Assembly (NCBI GenBank): GCA_030345135.1
Contig: CP128386.1
Span: 465,129 to 529,128 of the forward strand
DNA from: Chitinophagaceae bacterium DXS
GTDB lineage: Bacteria; Bacteroidota; Bacteroidia; Chitinophagales; Chitinophagaceae
Length of the DNA stretch: 64,000 nucleotides
Direction: 5' to 3'
Made by a program: the position numbers and the translations under genes. Below the pieces are notes generated by a model. That model worked only from the letters and a program-made list of their open reading frames with translations. It had not been told where the DNA came from and searched no databases. Positions 16,400-25,999 of this stretch are shown here, piece after piece (position 1 is the stretch's first letter; each line of letters starts with the position of its first letter).

Positions 16400-19009
16400 A
16401 TGAGAAATAAACTTGCTATTTTGAGCCTGGCGCTTTTGACGCCGGGTCTTGTTGTTTTCGCCCAGTCGAAAAGTAAAAAAGCGGCGGTTACTGTATCAGC
16501 ACCGGCCGCAGATACAGCTAAGGCGCCACCTGCTAAAAAGCCTGCTATTCCGCCAGTAGCTGAAAAAGTAAAAGGCAGCACAAAAACAGACGGCCTTTTT
16601 ACGTTATACCAGGATACTGCTTCCGGAAGTGTTCAGTTATACATAAAGAAAGATCAGCTGGATAAAGAATTTATCTATCAGAGTTTTTCACTTGATGGAC
16701 CGAATGCACTTTATCTTAACCAAAGCATGCACAGGTCTAATTTCGTGTTCAAAGTAAAAAGATCATTTGATAAGCTGGAATTCCAGGAAGTGAACACAGA
16801 TTTCTATTATGATCCGGCAAATCCGATCAGTAAAACCGCAAATGTTGACAGACCGGTTGCTGTGTTTTACGCTGACAAGATCCAGGGTGAAGATTCATTG
16901 GGTTACCTGGTTACAGCGGACGGTTTGTTCCTGAGTGAAAAAATGGATCCGATTAAGCCCCAGGCTCCGCCAAGTATTTTTTCAGGTTTAACGTTTAATC
17001 TCGGTTCATTGAATACTTCAAAATCGAAGTACGCAGCCATTCATTCCTATCCTGAGAATACAGATATCGTAGTGGATCTCGCTTACGAGAATCCATCTGC
17101 ATTTGTTTCCGGTGGTAAAGACATTACCGATCCGCGTTATGTAAGAATAAAAATGCAGCACACGTTTATCAAGATGCCGGAAAATAATTTCCGTCCGAGA
17201 AAAGACGATCCGCGTGTTGGTTACTTCATGACTGAACGTAATGATCAAACCAGCATCAATGCCACGCCATACAAGGACATGATCCATCGCTGGAACCTGG
17301 TTAAAAAAGATCCTTCAGCGGAGCTAAGTGAACCGGTTGAGCCGATTGTATTCTGGATTGAAAACACAACGCCTTATGAATACAGGCAAACAATCATTGA
17401 CGCAGGTTTAAAATGGAACGACGCGTTTGAAAAAGCAGGATTTAAAAATGCAGTTCAGATGCGCGTAATGCCTGACACTGCAACATGGGATCCGGGAGAT
17501 ATCCGTTATAATGTGATCCGCTGGGTGGCTTCTGCTCAACCTGTATACGGCGCCATCGGGCCAAGTTTTGTAAACCCGCGCACCGGCCAGATATTGGGTG
17601 CTGATATTACTGTTGAATGGTATTCTGCCAGCGCAGTTCCTATCAGCGAACATTTGTATAATGGACTTTCAACAGCAGGCATTCTGCAGGCGAAAAATCC
17701 TTTTGCATTATTTGAGGAAAATAATACCGGCGATAAAGACGGATGTGTTCTTGCACAGGAACTGAAATCTCAGTTTGCAACAGGACAAACCGTTCTTGAA
17801 GCGGACGGTGCTTCAGTAAAAGATATCAGTGAAATGCACAAACAGTTCCTGACCTATCTTATTCTGCATGAAATGGGACATACACTGGGACTTAACCATA
17901 ATATGAAAGCTACACAAATGCTTTCTCCGTTAGATGTAAATAACAAAGAGCTTACACGCAAAATTGGCCTGATGGGATCAGTGATGGATTATCCTGCTAT
18001 TAACGTTGCCCTGGATAGAAACAAACAGGGCGATTACTATACAACAAGAACCGGTCCATACGATCTTTGGGCAATCGAATACGGTTACAAGCCATTCAGT
18101 GAGGCCGGTGAAGAAGATGGTCTTACTAAGATCCTTTCCCGTAGTAATGAGCCTCAGTTAGCTTTCGGAAATGATGGCGACGACATGCGTTCTCCTGGTA
18201 AAGGCATTGACCCAAGGGTGAACATTTTTGATATGAGTAACGATGTGATGGCTTATGCTGAAGATCGTTTTAAACTCGTGAACCAATTGATGGGAAAAAT
18301 GCTGACCAAATATGTTAAGCCAGGTCAGTCCTACGCGGAGTTAAGAGCAAGATACATTACACTGAATGCACAACGCACCAACATGGTGAATGCTGTGAGC
18401 CGTTATGTAGGTGGTGTTTATGTGGATAGAAGTTTCCCCGAACAAAAGTCGGCTGCCAAGCCATATACTCCGGTTCCGCTGGCTCAGCAGAAAAAAGCAA
18501 TCGAGCTGATCAATAAATACATTTTTGCTCCGAATGCTTTTGAAGGAGATTACACTTTGTTGCCTTATATGCAGTGGCAACGCCGCGGTTTCAATCAGCC
18601 GGCAACAGGTGAGGACTTCAAAGAGACAAGTGCTGTACTGGTTACACAAGTTTCAGCTCTTGCGCAAATACTGCATCCAGCAACACTTACGCGTATCACC
18701 AATACAAGATTGTATGGTAATCAATACAGCGCTGCTGATGTAATGAATGACCTGCAAAAAGGAATTTTTGATGCAGATATTAATGGTAATGTAAATGTTC
18801 AGCGTCAATACCTGCAATCAACATTTGTGAAGGGAATGGCCGCAATGCTTGATTCTCCGATGGATGATGTTTCAAAAGCTGCTGCACGCAATACTTTGAA
18901 AAAGATCAGAGCAAGACTGCAAGCCGCAACTTCAACTAACGAAGAAACCAAGGCGCACAGAGCCAATTTGATTTACATGATTGATGAAGCAATGGAGGTG
19001 AAGAAATAA
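16400..19009 (+). CDS. Secreted zincin metalloprotease (DUF5117/DUF5118 type)
   Basis: A large secreted metalloprotease of about 869 residues. ATG at 16400 is preceded by AGAAGG and starts the signal peptide (ends VVFAQ); the TTG at 16382 adds only six residues. After a low-complexity Ala/Lys/Pro stretch comes a long N-terminal domain (DUF5118/DUF5117-like), then the zinc site HEMGHTLGLNHN beginning near residue 490, a metzincin-type HExxHxxGxxH motif, with the later GLMGSVMDYPAI supplying a Met-turn. This family is widespread in Bacteroidota and other Gram-negatives and its substrates are unknown. The gene is monocistronic, ending at a strong hairpin. Confidence 0.88.
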   Translation: MRNKLAILSLALLTPGLVVFAQSKSKKAAVTVSAPAADTAKAPPAKKPAIPPVAEKVKGSTKTDGLFTLYQDTASGSVQLYIKKDQLDKEFIYQSFSLDGPNALYLNQSMHRSNFVFKVKRSFDKLEFQEVNTDFYYDPANPISKTANVDRPVAVFYADKIQGEDSLGYLVTADGLFLSEKMDPIKPQAPPSIFSGLTFNLGSLNTSKSKYAAIHSYPENTDIVVDLAYENPSAFVSGGKDITDPRYVRIKMQHTFIKMPENNFRPRKDDPRVGYFMTERNDQTSINATPYKDMIHRWNLVKKDPSAELSEPVEPIVFWIENTTPYEYRQTIIDAGLKWNDAFEKAGFKNAVQMRVMPDTATWDPGDIRYNVIRWVASAQPVYGAIGPSFVNPRTGQILGADITVEWYSASAVPISEHLYNGLSTAGILQAKNPFALFEENNTGDKDGCVLAQELKSQFATGQTVLEADGASVKDISEMHKQFLTYLILHEMGHTLGLNHNMKATQMLSPLDVNNKELTRKIGLMGSVMDYPAINVALDRNKQGDYYTTRTGPYDLWAIEYGYKPFSEAGEEDGLTKILSRSNEPQLAFGNDGDDMRSPGKGIDPRVNIFDMSNDVMAYAEDRFKLVNQLMGKMLTKYVKPGQSYAELRARYITLNAQRTNMVNAVSRYVGGVYVDRSFPEQKSAAKPYTPVPLAQQKKAIELINKYIFAPNAFEGDYTLLPYMQWQRRGFNQPATGEDFKETSAVLVTQVSALAQILHPATLTRITNTRLYGNQYSAADVMNDLQKGIFDADINGNVNVQRQYLQSTFVKGMAAMLDSPMDDVSKAAARNTLKKIRARLQAATSTNEETKAHRANLIYMIDEAMEVKK

Positions 19010-19011
19010 GA

Positions 19012-19050
19012 AGACGTGTAAGACCGTAAGATAGTAAGACCGTAAGACAG
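19012..19050 (+). repeat. Octamer repeats after stop codon
   Basis: GTAAGACC GTAAGATA GTAAGACC GTAAGACA starts nine bases after the metalloprotease stop. The same unit, sense for the gene, follows the leftward DUF2279 gene at 33850. Confidence 0.7.
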
Positions 19051-19053
19051 TAG

Positions 19054-19106
19054 GAGAGCCGTTATGTTGATAGAATATTTCTAATCAATATAACGGCTCT
19101 CGTTTT
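19054..19106 (+). terminator. Intrinsic terminator after metalloprotease
   Basis: GAGAGCCGTTAT (19054-19065) pairs perfectly with ATAACGGCTCTC (19090-19101), followed by GTTTTG. The loop is 24 bases. Confidence 0.75.
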
Positions 19107-19184
19107 GTGTAAAGAATAGTAAGATTAAGAAAAGATGAATACTGTACATTTCAAAATAAACAGTGGCAGATGCAGAAGGTGCCT

Positions 19185-19306
19185 CTCAAATCAGACATCA
19201 AAAAATCCTACATCAGCGATTTCCATACATCTCACATCGTACATCTAACATCTAACACCGTACACCGTACATCGTACACCGTACATCGTACATCAAACAC
19301 CGTACA
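19185..19306 (-). repeat. Heptad repeats after stop of 19307 gene
   Basis: On the minus strand, directly after the stop codon, the sequence reads TGTACGGTGTTTGATGTACG and continues with 7-nt GATGTAC-type units to about 19185. It is the same unit as at 7680 and 33376. Confidence 0.7.
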
Positions 19307-19681
19307 TTATTTCGTCTTTTTAGCCGGTTTTGCTGCAGTTGAGCCAGCTGCTTTTTTATTAGCTGAATAGCGCAGGTCTGGAGTTCCGTCTTTTTTAGTT
19401 GGTCCGGCTGCGGTTTGTTTTTTAGCGGCTTCCTTGTTTTCCTTGTAGCGCAGGTCTGGAGTTCCGTCTTTTTTTGTTTTAGCAGCGGTAGCTTGTTTTG
19501 CTGCGGCAGCATCTTTTGATTGAGCGGCAGGTTTGGCCGTAGTGGCGGTTTTTGCCTGGGCCGCTGGTTTGGCGGTCGCGGCGTCTTTAGTTTTCGCAGC
19601 GGGTTTCGCAGCAGGAGTTTGGGCAAACATAAATGAGGCAAAAAGCAGCAGGGTAGTTAAAACAGAAACGATTTTTTTCAT
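19307..19681 (-). CDS. Secreted Lys/Ala-rich repeat protein
   Basis: A small secreted or periplasmic protein of 124 residues. The ATG at 19681 gives the signal peptide MKKIVSVLTTLLLFASFMFAQ; a start at 19702 would add seven residues. The mature part is rich in Ala, Lys and Thr (AAKPAAKTKDA and similar) and contains two copies of KKDGTPDLRY followed by ENKEAAKK or SANKKAAG. I cannot name the family, though the KDGTPDxRYxxNK unit recurs in small Bacteroidota proteins. Its basic, disordered character suggests binding to a polyanion such as cell-wall polymer or nucleic acid, which is speculation. Confidence 0.7.
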   Translation of the reverse strand: MKKIVSVLTTLLLFASFMFAQTPAAKPAAKTKDAATAKPAAQAKTATTAKPAAQSKDAAAAKQATAAKTKKDGTPDLRYKENKEAAKKQTAAGPTKKDGTPDLRYSANKKAAGSTAAKPAKKTK

Positions 19682-19800
19682 ATAAAAGAATTTTACAGCC
19701 ATGAAGCTACAGTGAGTTTTGATAATAACAGCGTTAAGAATCAGGATCGTCTGTTTTTTATTAAATTTTAATTATGACAGATGGTAGCGTATTGCATTTA

Positions 19801-19831
19801 TTTGGCTTAACTTTTTGGTGTACTAAAATTG
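19801..19831 (+). promoter_or_regulatory. Promoter of CBS-domain gene
   Basis: TTTG (19801-19804), 19 bases, then TAAAATTG (19824-19831): one mismatch to the Bacteroidota TTTG-N19-TAnnTTTG consensus. It supports the ATG at 19838 and argues against the TTG at 19829, which overlaps the -7 box. Confidence 0.6.
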
Positions 19832-19837
19832 CAGCCA

Positions 19838-20266
19838 ATGAGAAACGTATCACACATGCTTGCGCGTAAGGGTAGTAATGTTACTACGGTTTTGCCTTCA
19901 ACAACTGTTTTGGACGCGCTGAAAATGATGGCCGATCAAAATATCGGTTCGGTTGTAGTAATGGAAGATGATATTTTTCTGGGGATAATGACTGAACGTG
20001 ATTATTCCCGTAAAGTAATACTTAAGGGTAAATCATCAACAGATACAACAGTTGCAGAAATCATGTCCTCCGAATTCCCTTCTATTAAAAAGAATGATAG
20101 TATTGAATACTGCATGGAATTATTGTCTGCACAAAACCTGCGTTATCTGCCGGTAATGGAAAACGGCAGACTGGCCGGGATTATATCTATTAATGATGTA
20201 GTTAAAGAGACCATTATGGAACATGAGGTAACTATATCGCATTTGCAGACATATATTCAATCTTAA
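19838..20266 (+). CDS. CBS domain-pair protein
   Basis: A 142-residue cytoplasmic protein made of two CBS motifs (a Bateman module): residues about 8-65 (TTVLPSTTVLDALKMMADQNIGSV) and about 75-130 (SEFPSIKKNDSIEYCMELLS, LRYLPVMENGRLAGIISIND). There is no catalytic or DNA-binding domain. Stand-alone CBS pairs usually bind adenosine nucleotides and sense energy state, often with an unknown partner. The segment GIMTERDYSRKV is the typical loop between strands. It is preceded by its own promoter and followed by no obvious partner gene. The start was chosen from the promoter position. Confidence 0.9.
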   Translation: MRNVSHMLARKGSNVTTVLPSTTVLDALKMMADQNIGSVVVMEDDIFLGIMTERDYSRKVILKGKSSTDTTVAEIMSSEFPSIKKNDSIEYCMELLSAQNLRYLPVMENGRLAGIISINDVVKETIMEHEVTISHLQTYIQS

Positions 20267-20407
20267 TGGTAGCAATCAAAATAAATTAATAATTGATAGT
20301 AACCTGCTAAAGTAATTGATCCGTACCCCTGATCTGGAATTTGATCGCTCCCCGCTTTCCATTATCCTCATAGTTTTACTGTTCACTTAACAACAGTTGA
20401 ATTTATT

Positions 20408-20515
20408 ACATAAAAAACTCCGTGGTCCTCTGCGTCATCTCCGTGAAACTCAGTGTAATGTTTTTTGTTACACGGAGGAATACAGGAGAAGACACAGAGA
20501 AGCACAGAGCTTTAA
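20408..20515. repeat. CACAGAG-type repeat hairpin
   Basis: CCGTGGTCCTCTGCGTCATCTCCGTG and, after ACTCAGTGTAATG, the partly complementary GTTACACGGAGGA...GAAGACACAGAGAAGCACAGAG form a long imperfect hairpin next to the stop of the leftward rhamnosidase. Related sequence recurs at 23399 and 28552. Confidence 0.55.
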
Positions 20516-20520
20516 AACAA

Positions 20521-23250
20521 TTATTTAATTACAAAATTATAATTACCTGCGGTGAGACTATACCTGCTTAATCCTTTTTCAGTTTTTCCAATTGCACGTA
20601 CTGCTTTGTCAGTCGAACTCACCATCTTTCCATCGTTATACAATGCTTTATTGATGAGATCAAGCGCCAGCGTTGCAGTTGTATTTGCAGGAACAACTAC
20701 GTTGTAAGCAACCTCATTTCGATTTTTCTTCCAGGAAGAAGTAATGCGGCCACCGGGAGCATCATGCGTTGCAGAGAAGCTATCAAGACCGTCCACAAAA
20801 TTTGGTTGTAACAAAACGTTCTTAAAACCAGGCTTGCTTTCGTCTGGAAAGATTCCTCCAAGTCCTTTATACATCCAAGCGCCGATTTCCCCAAACATAA
20901 TGTGGTTGCGGGAAATATCTGATTTAGCATCAATGGGCCAGTTTTCATATAAAGTGGTAGCTCCATTTACGATCCACCAACCCCACGATGGAAAATTTTC
21001 CTGCGCGGCAATTTTGTAAGCTGCGTCAGCATAGCCATTTTCGCTTAATGCATTCAGGATTGTTTTTGTGCCGAGCAAACCTACATCAAGATGAAAACTA
21101 TCCAGCTTAACTCTTTCTGCAAGATTGGCCGCTATTTTAGCTTTTAGTTCAGCTGGAGCCAATCCCCAATGCAGCGGAGCACTCATTTCTGTTTGTGTCC
21201 CTTTACCATAAATACCGGTTTGTTTGTTGAGGTATTTACTGTTAAATGCATTTTTTATTTTTTCCGCCAGCTTGCTGTAAGTATCAAAATCTTCTGTTTT
21301 ATTAAACAGTTTGGCTGCTTTAGCCAGGATGGTTGCATCAACAAAATAATAGACACTGGAAGTAAGTTCTACAGGTGACTGAGATTTTACTGGTACCCAA
21401 TCGCCTAGTCCCCATGTAGTGAGGCCGGTAGGACTCACAGCAGTTATCCTGTCAACATAACGTTTGATATTGTCATAGCAATCGTGAAGCAGTTTCTCGT
21501 CACCATAGAACATGTAAATGTTCCAGGGAATAATCGCTATCGTGCTTGTCCAGTCCGGTCCGTTACCCCATTCATACCCCCATCCGCCTGTTGGTATAAT
21601 AGAAGGCAGCGTACCATTTGGTTGCTGTTCATCCCTGTGATCTGCCAGCCATTTTTCATATACGGTGATGCCGTCAAAGTTGTATAAACCTGTTTCACTG
21701 GCTATATGTGCATCGCCTGTCCAGCCATTTTTTTCGCGTTGCGGACAATCAGTCGGATAACCAAAGAGATTTGACAGGTAAGAGTTGTTAGTTGCCCACC
21801 AAAGCTTATTCATCATTTGGTTGGATGTTGAAACAGAACCGATTGCCGGAACTGCGCTGTGCATGAAATAGCCTTTCAGACTTTGTTGCGATAACGTAAC
21901 CGGCTTGCTGCTGGTTACCTCTACGTATTGAAATCCTTTGTAGTTAAAGCGCGGCTCAAAACTTTCTTCTCCTTTTCCGGATAGGATAAAGATGTCTGTT
22001 TGAAAAGGATCGGTATTGTCTTTAGGACGATAATGAACATCGATATTTGATTGATCAACATGCCCGTTCTCATTCAATCGTTCAGCATGTCTCAGCGATA
22101 TGATTGTCCCGGCTTCACCTTGAACTGTGATATGACTTACGCCTGCGATGTTTCTTCCCAGATCAAACACATAAGTGGTATCATTCAGTTTATTAAGATG
22201 TGCAGTGGGAATTTCCTCAATATGTTTTACCGGATACATCATTTGCGAAACAATGTTTGTAGACGGTGCAGCGCGGTATATTACATCTTTCCATTTGCTG
22301 TCGTTAAATCCGGGCGAATCCCAGCCTTGTTGCTCAAGCCTGGCATCGTAATGTTCTGCAGTGTAAATACTGTTGAAGATAACCGGACTTAAAGACGTTT
22401 TCCAGTCTTTGCCCGATGAAATTGTTTCTGTAGAGCCATCCTCAAAAGTGATCTTTATATCCATGCAAAATGTCGGACGTCCGCGCCACGGTGCTTTATC
22501 AAAGAACCATACAGCTGTTGACTGATGGTTGTACCAGCCATTTCCCATTAACATGCCGATGGCATTTTTGCCTTGTTGTAAACTTGCTGTTACATCATGC
22601 ACAACATACAGTGTTCTTCTGTCGAACCTTGTGTACATTGGGTCTAAATAATGATCACCAAAACGGCGGCCGTTAATGCTTAGTTCAAAGAGACCTGCTG
22701 CCGCAACATAAGCCCGCGCGAATTTTATCTTCTTGCTCAGATTGACTTCTTTCCTGAAGTATGCTGCAGGTTTGAGATTTATATCATCGTTATCGCTGAT
22801 CCAGGCGCCTTTCCAATTTTCAGCCTGCATCATTCCTGTTTCAAATGCATGTGTTGTGCTGCTGCTTTTAACGCCGTCTTTATCCCATACAAAAATCTTC
22901 CAGTAATATCTTGTTTGTGGCTGCAATGGCTTGCCTGCATAAGTCACAAGTGTTACATCGCTATTAATTTTGCCGGACTGCCACGTATTTGCCTGGTCAA
23001 GGGCGATAGAATCTGTTGATACTACAATCTGATATGCCAGTTGTTTGGCGCCCGGGCGGGTATCCTGCAACTGCCAGGAAAATCGTGGATGTACGTTGTC
23101 AATTCCTATCGGATTCCCGAGATGCTCGCATTGCAATTTTACCGGAGTGCATTGCGGCACTGCAAACACGGCACCAGAGATGCCTGTTGTGATCACAAGT
23201 AATAATGAACAAACAAATTGCGAAGGGCGGGCTTTTAAAAAACGTAGCAT
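20521..23250 (-). CDS. Secreted alpha-L-rhamnosidase (GH78)
   Basis: A full-length GH78 alpha-L-rhamnosidase of 909 residues from the ATG at 23250. A signal peptide ends near GAVFAV. An Ig-like N-terminal domain (VHPRFSWQL, YQIVVSTDS, TRYYWKIFVWDKDG) is followed by the rhamnose-binding N domain (ARAYVAAAGLFELSINGRR, YDARLEQQGWDSPGF), a concanavalin-like domain (YVFDLGRNIAGVSHI) and the (alpha/alpha)6 barrel with the catalytic loop DCPQREKNGWTGDAH and WGWWIVNGATTLYENW. It hydrolyses terminal alpha-L-rhamnose from rhamnogalacturonan or rhamnosides. It stands apart from the left cluster, is monocistronic, and has longer N-terminal modules than the rhamnosidase-like gene at 7977. Confidence 0.93.
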   Translation of the reverse strand: MLRFLKARPSQFVCSLLLVITTGISGAVFAVPQCTPVKLQCEHLGNPIGIDNVHPRFSWQLQDTRPGAKQLAYQIVVSTDSIALDQANTWQSGKINSDVTLVTYAGKPLQPQTRYYWKIFVWDKDGVKSSSTTHAFETGMMQAENWKGAWISDNDDINLKPAAYFRKEVNLSKKIKFARAYVAAAGLFELSINGRRFGDHYLDPMYTRFDRRTLYVVHDVTASLQQGKNAIGMLMGNGWYNHQSTAVWFFDKAPWRGRPTFCMDIKITFEDGSTETISSGKDWKTSLSPVIFNSIYTAEHYDARLEQQGWDSPGFNDSKWKDVIYRAAPSTNIVSQMMYPVKHIEEIPTAHLNKLNDTTYVFDLGRNIAGVSHITVQGEAGTIISLRHAERLNENGHVDQSNIDVHYRPKDNTDPFQTDIFILSGKGEESFEPRFNYKGFQYVEVTSSKPVTLSQQSLKGYFMHSAVPAIGSVSTSNQMMNKLWWATNNSYLSNLFGYPTDCPQREKNGWTGDAHIASETGLYNFDGITVYEKWLADHRDEQQPNGTLPSIIPTGGWGYEWGNGPDWTSTIAIIPWNIYMFYGDEKLLHDCYDNIKRYVDRITAVSPTGLTTWGLGDWVPVKSQSPVELTSSVYYFVDATILAKAAKLFNKTEDFDTYSKLAEKIKNAFNSKYLNKQTGIYGKGTQTEMSAPLHWGLAPAELKAKIAANLAERVKLDSFHLDVGLLGTKTILNALSENGYADAAYKIAAQENFPSWGWWIVNGATTLYENWPIDAKSDISRNHIMFGEIGAWMYKGLGGIFPDESKPGFKNVLLQPNFVDGLDSFSATHDAPGGRITSSWKKNRNEVAYNVVVPANTTATLALDLINKALYNDGKMVSSTDKAVRAIGKTEKGLSRYSLTAGNYNFVIK

Positions 23251-23324
23251 GGCCAAGTTGTTAAAGGATTAAATGAAAGCGCGTAATCTACAGAAAAATG
23301 AGTATTTAACCATCCTGTGGTGGG

Positions 23325-23572
23325 GCGGTGGTGAATGGTCAATAGTGAATAGTGAAAAGTGCAAGCAGCTGAGTATTTATTAATACCTTATGTGTGAAAT
23401 ACAGTTATACAGAGTGACACAGAAGACGCGGAGTTGCACAGAGAATATCTCCGTGTAACTCTGTGTCTTCTCTGTATTTTTCTCTGTGTAACAAAAAAAG
23501 CTTCCTCCAAGAGCAGCTCAAAAAAAACAAAGTCTGCTACACCTTTCACTATTCACCATTCACTATTGACCT
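23325..23572. repeat. Nested inverted heptad arms and hairpin
   Basis: Outer arms: GGTGAATGGTCAATAGTGAA (from about 23329) and CACTATTCACCATTCACTAT (about 23547-23566), both of 7-nt GTGAATA units. The inner part, 23399-23495, is a CACAGAG-type hairpin (CACAGAAGACGCGGAGTTGC against ACTCTGTGTCTTCTCTG). The right arm begins directly at the stop codon of the leftward DUF5916 gene. Confidence 0.7.
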
Positions 23573-25750
23573 CTAGATATTCCACCAATAATTGAACTTC
23601 AGCACAAACGCTCGTGTTTTAACGGCAAACGGTCCGGGGTAATAATTATCTGTATAAACCAGGAAGAGGTCAGACGCAGGTTTGTATCTCCATTGAAAAC
23701 GGGAATTGATGTTCAGGTTCTTTTGTTGTTCGTTGTATTGAATGTAGGTGGTAAAAAATAATTTGTTGGTAAACGTAATATCTATTCTTGGGCCGACTAA
23801 TAAAAAGCTTGTATTGCCCCATGGTTGAGGAAGCATTAGCTTGTTATAGCTTGTGCTCATGGTAATGTTCACAAAAGGCTGAAAACGGTACCCGATATCG
23901 CTTGCGGCGGTTAACAGGTTGCCGTCTGCATAATATCCTCCATAACGGAAAGATGCAGTGTAAGTAAATAAGTGCTGTGGCGCCGAAACATAATCAAAGC
24001 CAACGGTGTTCCATTTATGCTGTGTGCCCCGCGCTAATGTGTCTTTTCCTGTATTGGTTGGATCATAAGGATTCAATAACTGAACGTAATCGTTTTGTGT
24101 AACGAGGGATAATGTAGCCTTGCTCCTGAAAGTAAACAGGTAAGACAATACATTACTATGATCCGTTTGTTTGAACCTGGTATTGAAATAATAAATGCTT
24201 GTGAATACCGGCCCGTGCGTAAGAATGTTCCCCCCTTTCGGAAAGAAATAATAGCTGACCTGCGGATTCAATTTGATATAATCCCTACGCGGAACATAGC
24301 CAACTTCAGCTGTGTAATTGTTGCCAACATATTGTGTCTGTCCGTAGATCAACCATTTCTTACTGCTGTATTGCAGGTGGCCTGCATACGTCCAGTCATT
24401 TCCTTTAAGGTTGGGAGCAAAGGATTTGAGTGCCATTGCTTTTCCTGTCCAGATGTTGTTGGAAGATGCAAGATTGTACTCCAACCCAATATTTCTGTTG
24501 TATTGTTGGTAAACGCCTTTTACACTATCAGCAGCAGTTGGATTATAATTCATTGATGCTTTATCTACATAGATAAAAGCAATATTGGATCGCTTAAAAA
24601 CTTTACGCTGCAGGGAGAGCACCGCAAAATTCTGTGCAGGCAATGCCGTTTCGTCCACAGAAGCAGTCCGCATATCCATCACGCCGATGCGCCAGTTTTT
24701 GTCCAGCTTCCCGCTTAAGCGTGCACCGTAATTGATCGGTACGCCCAGCCCGATTCTCCTGGAAAAGAAAGGCCTGATATCGGTATAACCAAAGTTCGCA
24801 AAGATGTCTCCGTTCTCAAGAAAGAACTGCCTTCTTTCCGGAAAGAATAACTCAAAACGGCTAAGGTTTGCGACCTGCTTATCTACTTCAACCTGCGAAA
24901 AATCCGGCCGTACGGTCAGGTCAAGATTTAATGCGGAGGTTACAGCAATTTTAGCATCAGCGCCAAAATCTTTTTTGTATACGGCGTCTTTGTGCGGATC
25001 ATAGCTTTTTGAGACACTTCCAAGAACGTAGGGTATTACAGAAATGTTTGATCGTGGTGCGGGCGGCGGTTCATCCCAAACGAGTGTACCTGTGTAAGCA
25101 AGTGAAGCTGTCGGAAACTGCCTGGGAACAGGCGCCCAGCTTGATTTTTCCGTCGTCTTCAAATCATTGCGGCTAAAATTAATGCCCCACTCTTTTGAAT
25201 CCTTTTTATAGCGGATGGTCTTAAACGGAATGGCTGCTTCGAAGATCCATTTATCATCGTAATTTTTTACAACGGAGGTCCACTTGTTATCCCAGTTCAA
25301 ATCTACTTTTCCACCCTCATACATGGCGCCGTCCCACTGTGCACCGAAGGCATTGGCGCCGAAACTGAAGCCGGTTGTCTGATCTTCAAATGTATCCATG
25401 AAGAAGATGAAATTGTCATTCTTTAAAAAACCAAAATCTCTCCTTAACGATTCAACCATATGCCGGCCCTTTACAAAATTGTGGCAGGTGGCGAGTACAT
25501 AAAGATTGTTGTTGTCGTACGACATGCTTACATCCGTCCGCACATTTGCAAAACTTGTATCCATTGGCAGTACCATCCAGAACTGGCTGGTAGATTCTGC
25601 TGCTTTCCACGCAGAGTCGTCAGCTATTCCATCAATGGTAACCGGGGTAAGTGTTCTGTGAATGCGGAGATTAAAAGAAGCATTCTTTTTTTGAGCGTTT
25701 GCTTCACGCAGGCATAAGCATAATAACAAGCAGATAAGCAGCCTTTTCAA
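23573..25750 (-). CDS. DUF5916 outer-membrane protein with CBM9-like domain
   Basis: A protein of about 725 residues. A TTG at 25750 directly precedes the signal peptide (KRLLICLLLCLCL, ends ANAQ); a further TTG at 25804 would make an unusually long leader. Residues about 25-210 form a carbohydrate-binding family 9-like sandwich (VTIDGIADDSAW, DVSMSYDNNNLYVLATC, WIFEAAIPFKTIRY). The rest is the DUF5916 region with alternating aromatic beta-strands ending in an aromatic-rich FNYWWNI, typical of an outer-membrane beta-barrel. FELFFPERRQFFLENGDIF is a conserved hallmark segment. The function of DUF5916 proteins is unknown; binding or uptake at the outer membrane is inferred. Confidence 0.82.
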   Translation of the reverse strand: MKRLLICLLLCLCLREANAQKKNASFNLRIHRTLTPVTIDGIADDSAWKAAESTSQFWMVLPMDTSFANVRTDVSMSYDNNNLYVLATCHNFVKGRHMVESLRRDFGFLKNDNFIFFMDTFEDQTTGFSFGANAFGAQWDGAMYEGGKVDLNWDNKWTSVVKNYDDKWIFEAAIPFKTIRYKKDSKEWGINFSRNDLKTTEKSSWAPVPRQFPTASLAYTGTLVWDEPPPAPRSNISVIPYVLGSVSKSYDPHKDAVYKKDFGADAKIAVTSALNLDLTVRPDFSQVEVDKQVANLSRFELFFPERRQFFLENGDIFANFGYTDIRPFFSRRIGLGVPINYGARLSGKLDKNWRIGVMDMRTASVDETALPAQNFAVLSLQRKVFKRSNIAFIYVDKASMNYNPTAADSVKGVYQQYNRNIGLEYNLASSNNIWTGKAMALKSFAPNLKGNDWTYAGHLQYSSKKWLIYGQTQYVGNNYTAEVGYVPRRDYIKLNPQVSYYFFPKGGNILTHGPVFTSIYYFNTRFKQTDHSNVLSYLFTFRSKATLSLVTQNDYVQLLNPYDPTNTGKDTLARGTQHKWNTVGFDYVSAPQHLFTYTASFRYGGYYADGNLLTAASDIGYRFQPFVNITMSTSYNKLMLPQPWGNTSFLLVGPRIDITFTNKLFFTTYIQYNEQQKNLNINSRFQWRYKPASDLFLVYTDNYYPGPFAVKTRAFVLKFNYWWNI

Positions 25751-25999
25751 GATCGTTGTTTTAGGTAATTTGAGGGTGAAAGATAGCCAAAAAACGGCGA
25801 TCAAGACCTTAAAATAATCGTTTTAGCAGGCAGATTGAACCTGATACGTCATGCGTTCCCGCTAATTTTTTTCGTAGTATGCAGGCAACGGAAATTATTG
25901 GTTAAATTTAAGAAGGTCTATTTAAAGAATAATATCAAGCAATTACGTTGATGCTCTTGAAACGTGAGAATAGCTCAATTTAAATTTATGTGTGCAGTT

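Noticed and set aside
19252-19641. Lys/Pro-rich frame overlapping the repeat protein
   Set aside because: It is another frame of the same low-complexity gene and lacks a signal peptide or start context.
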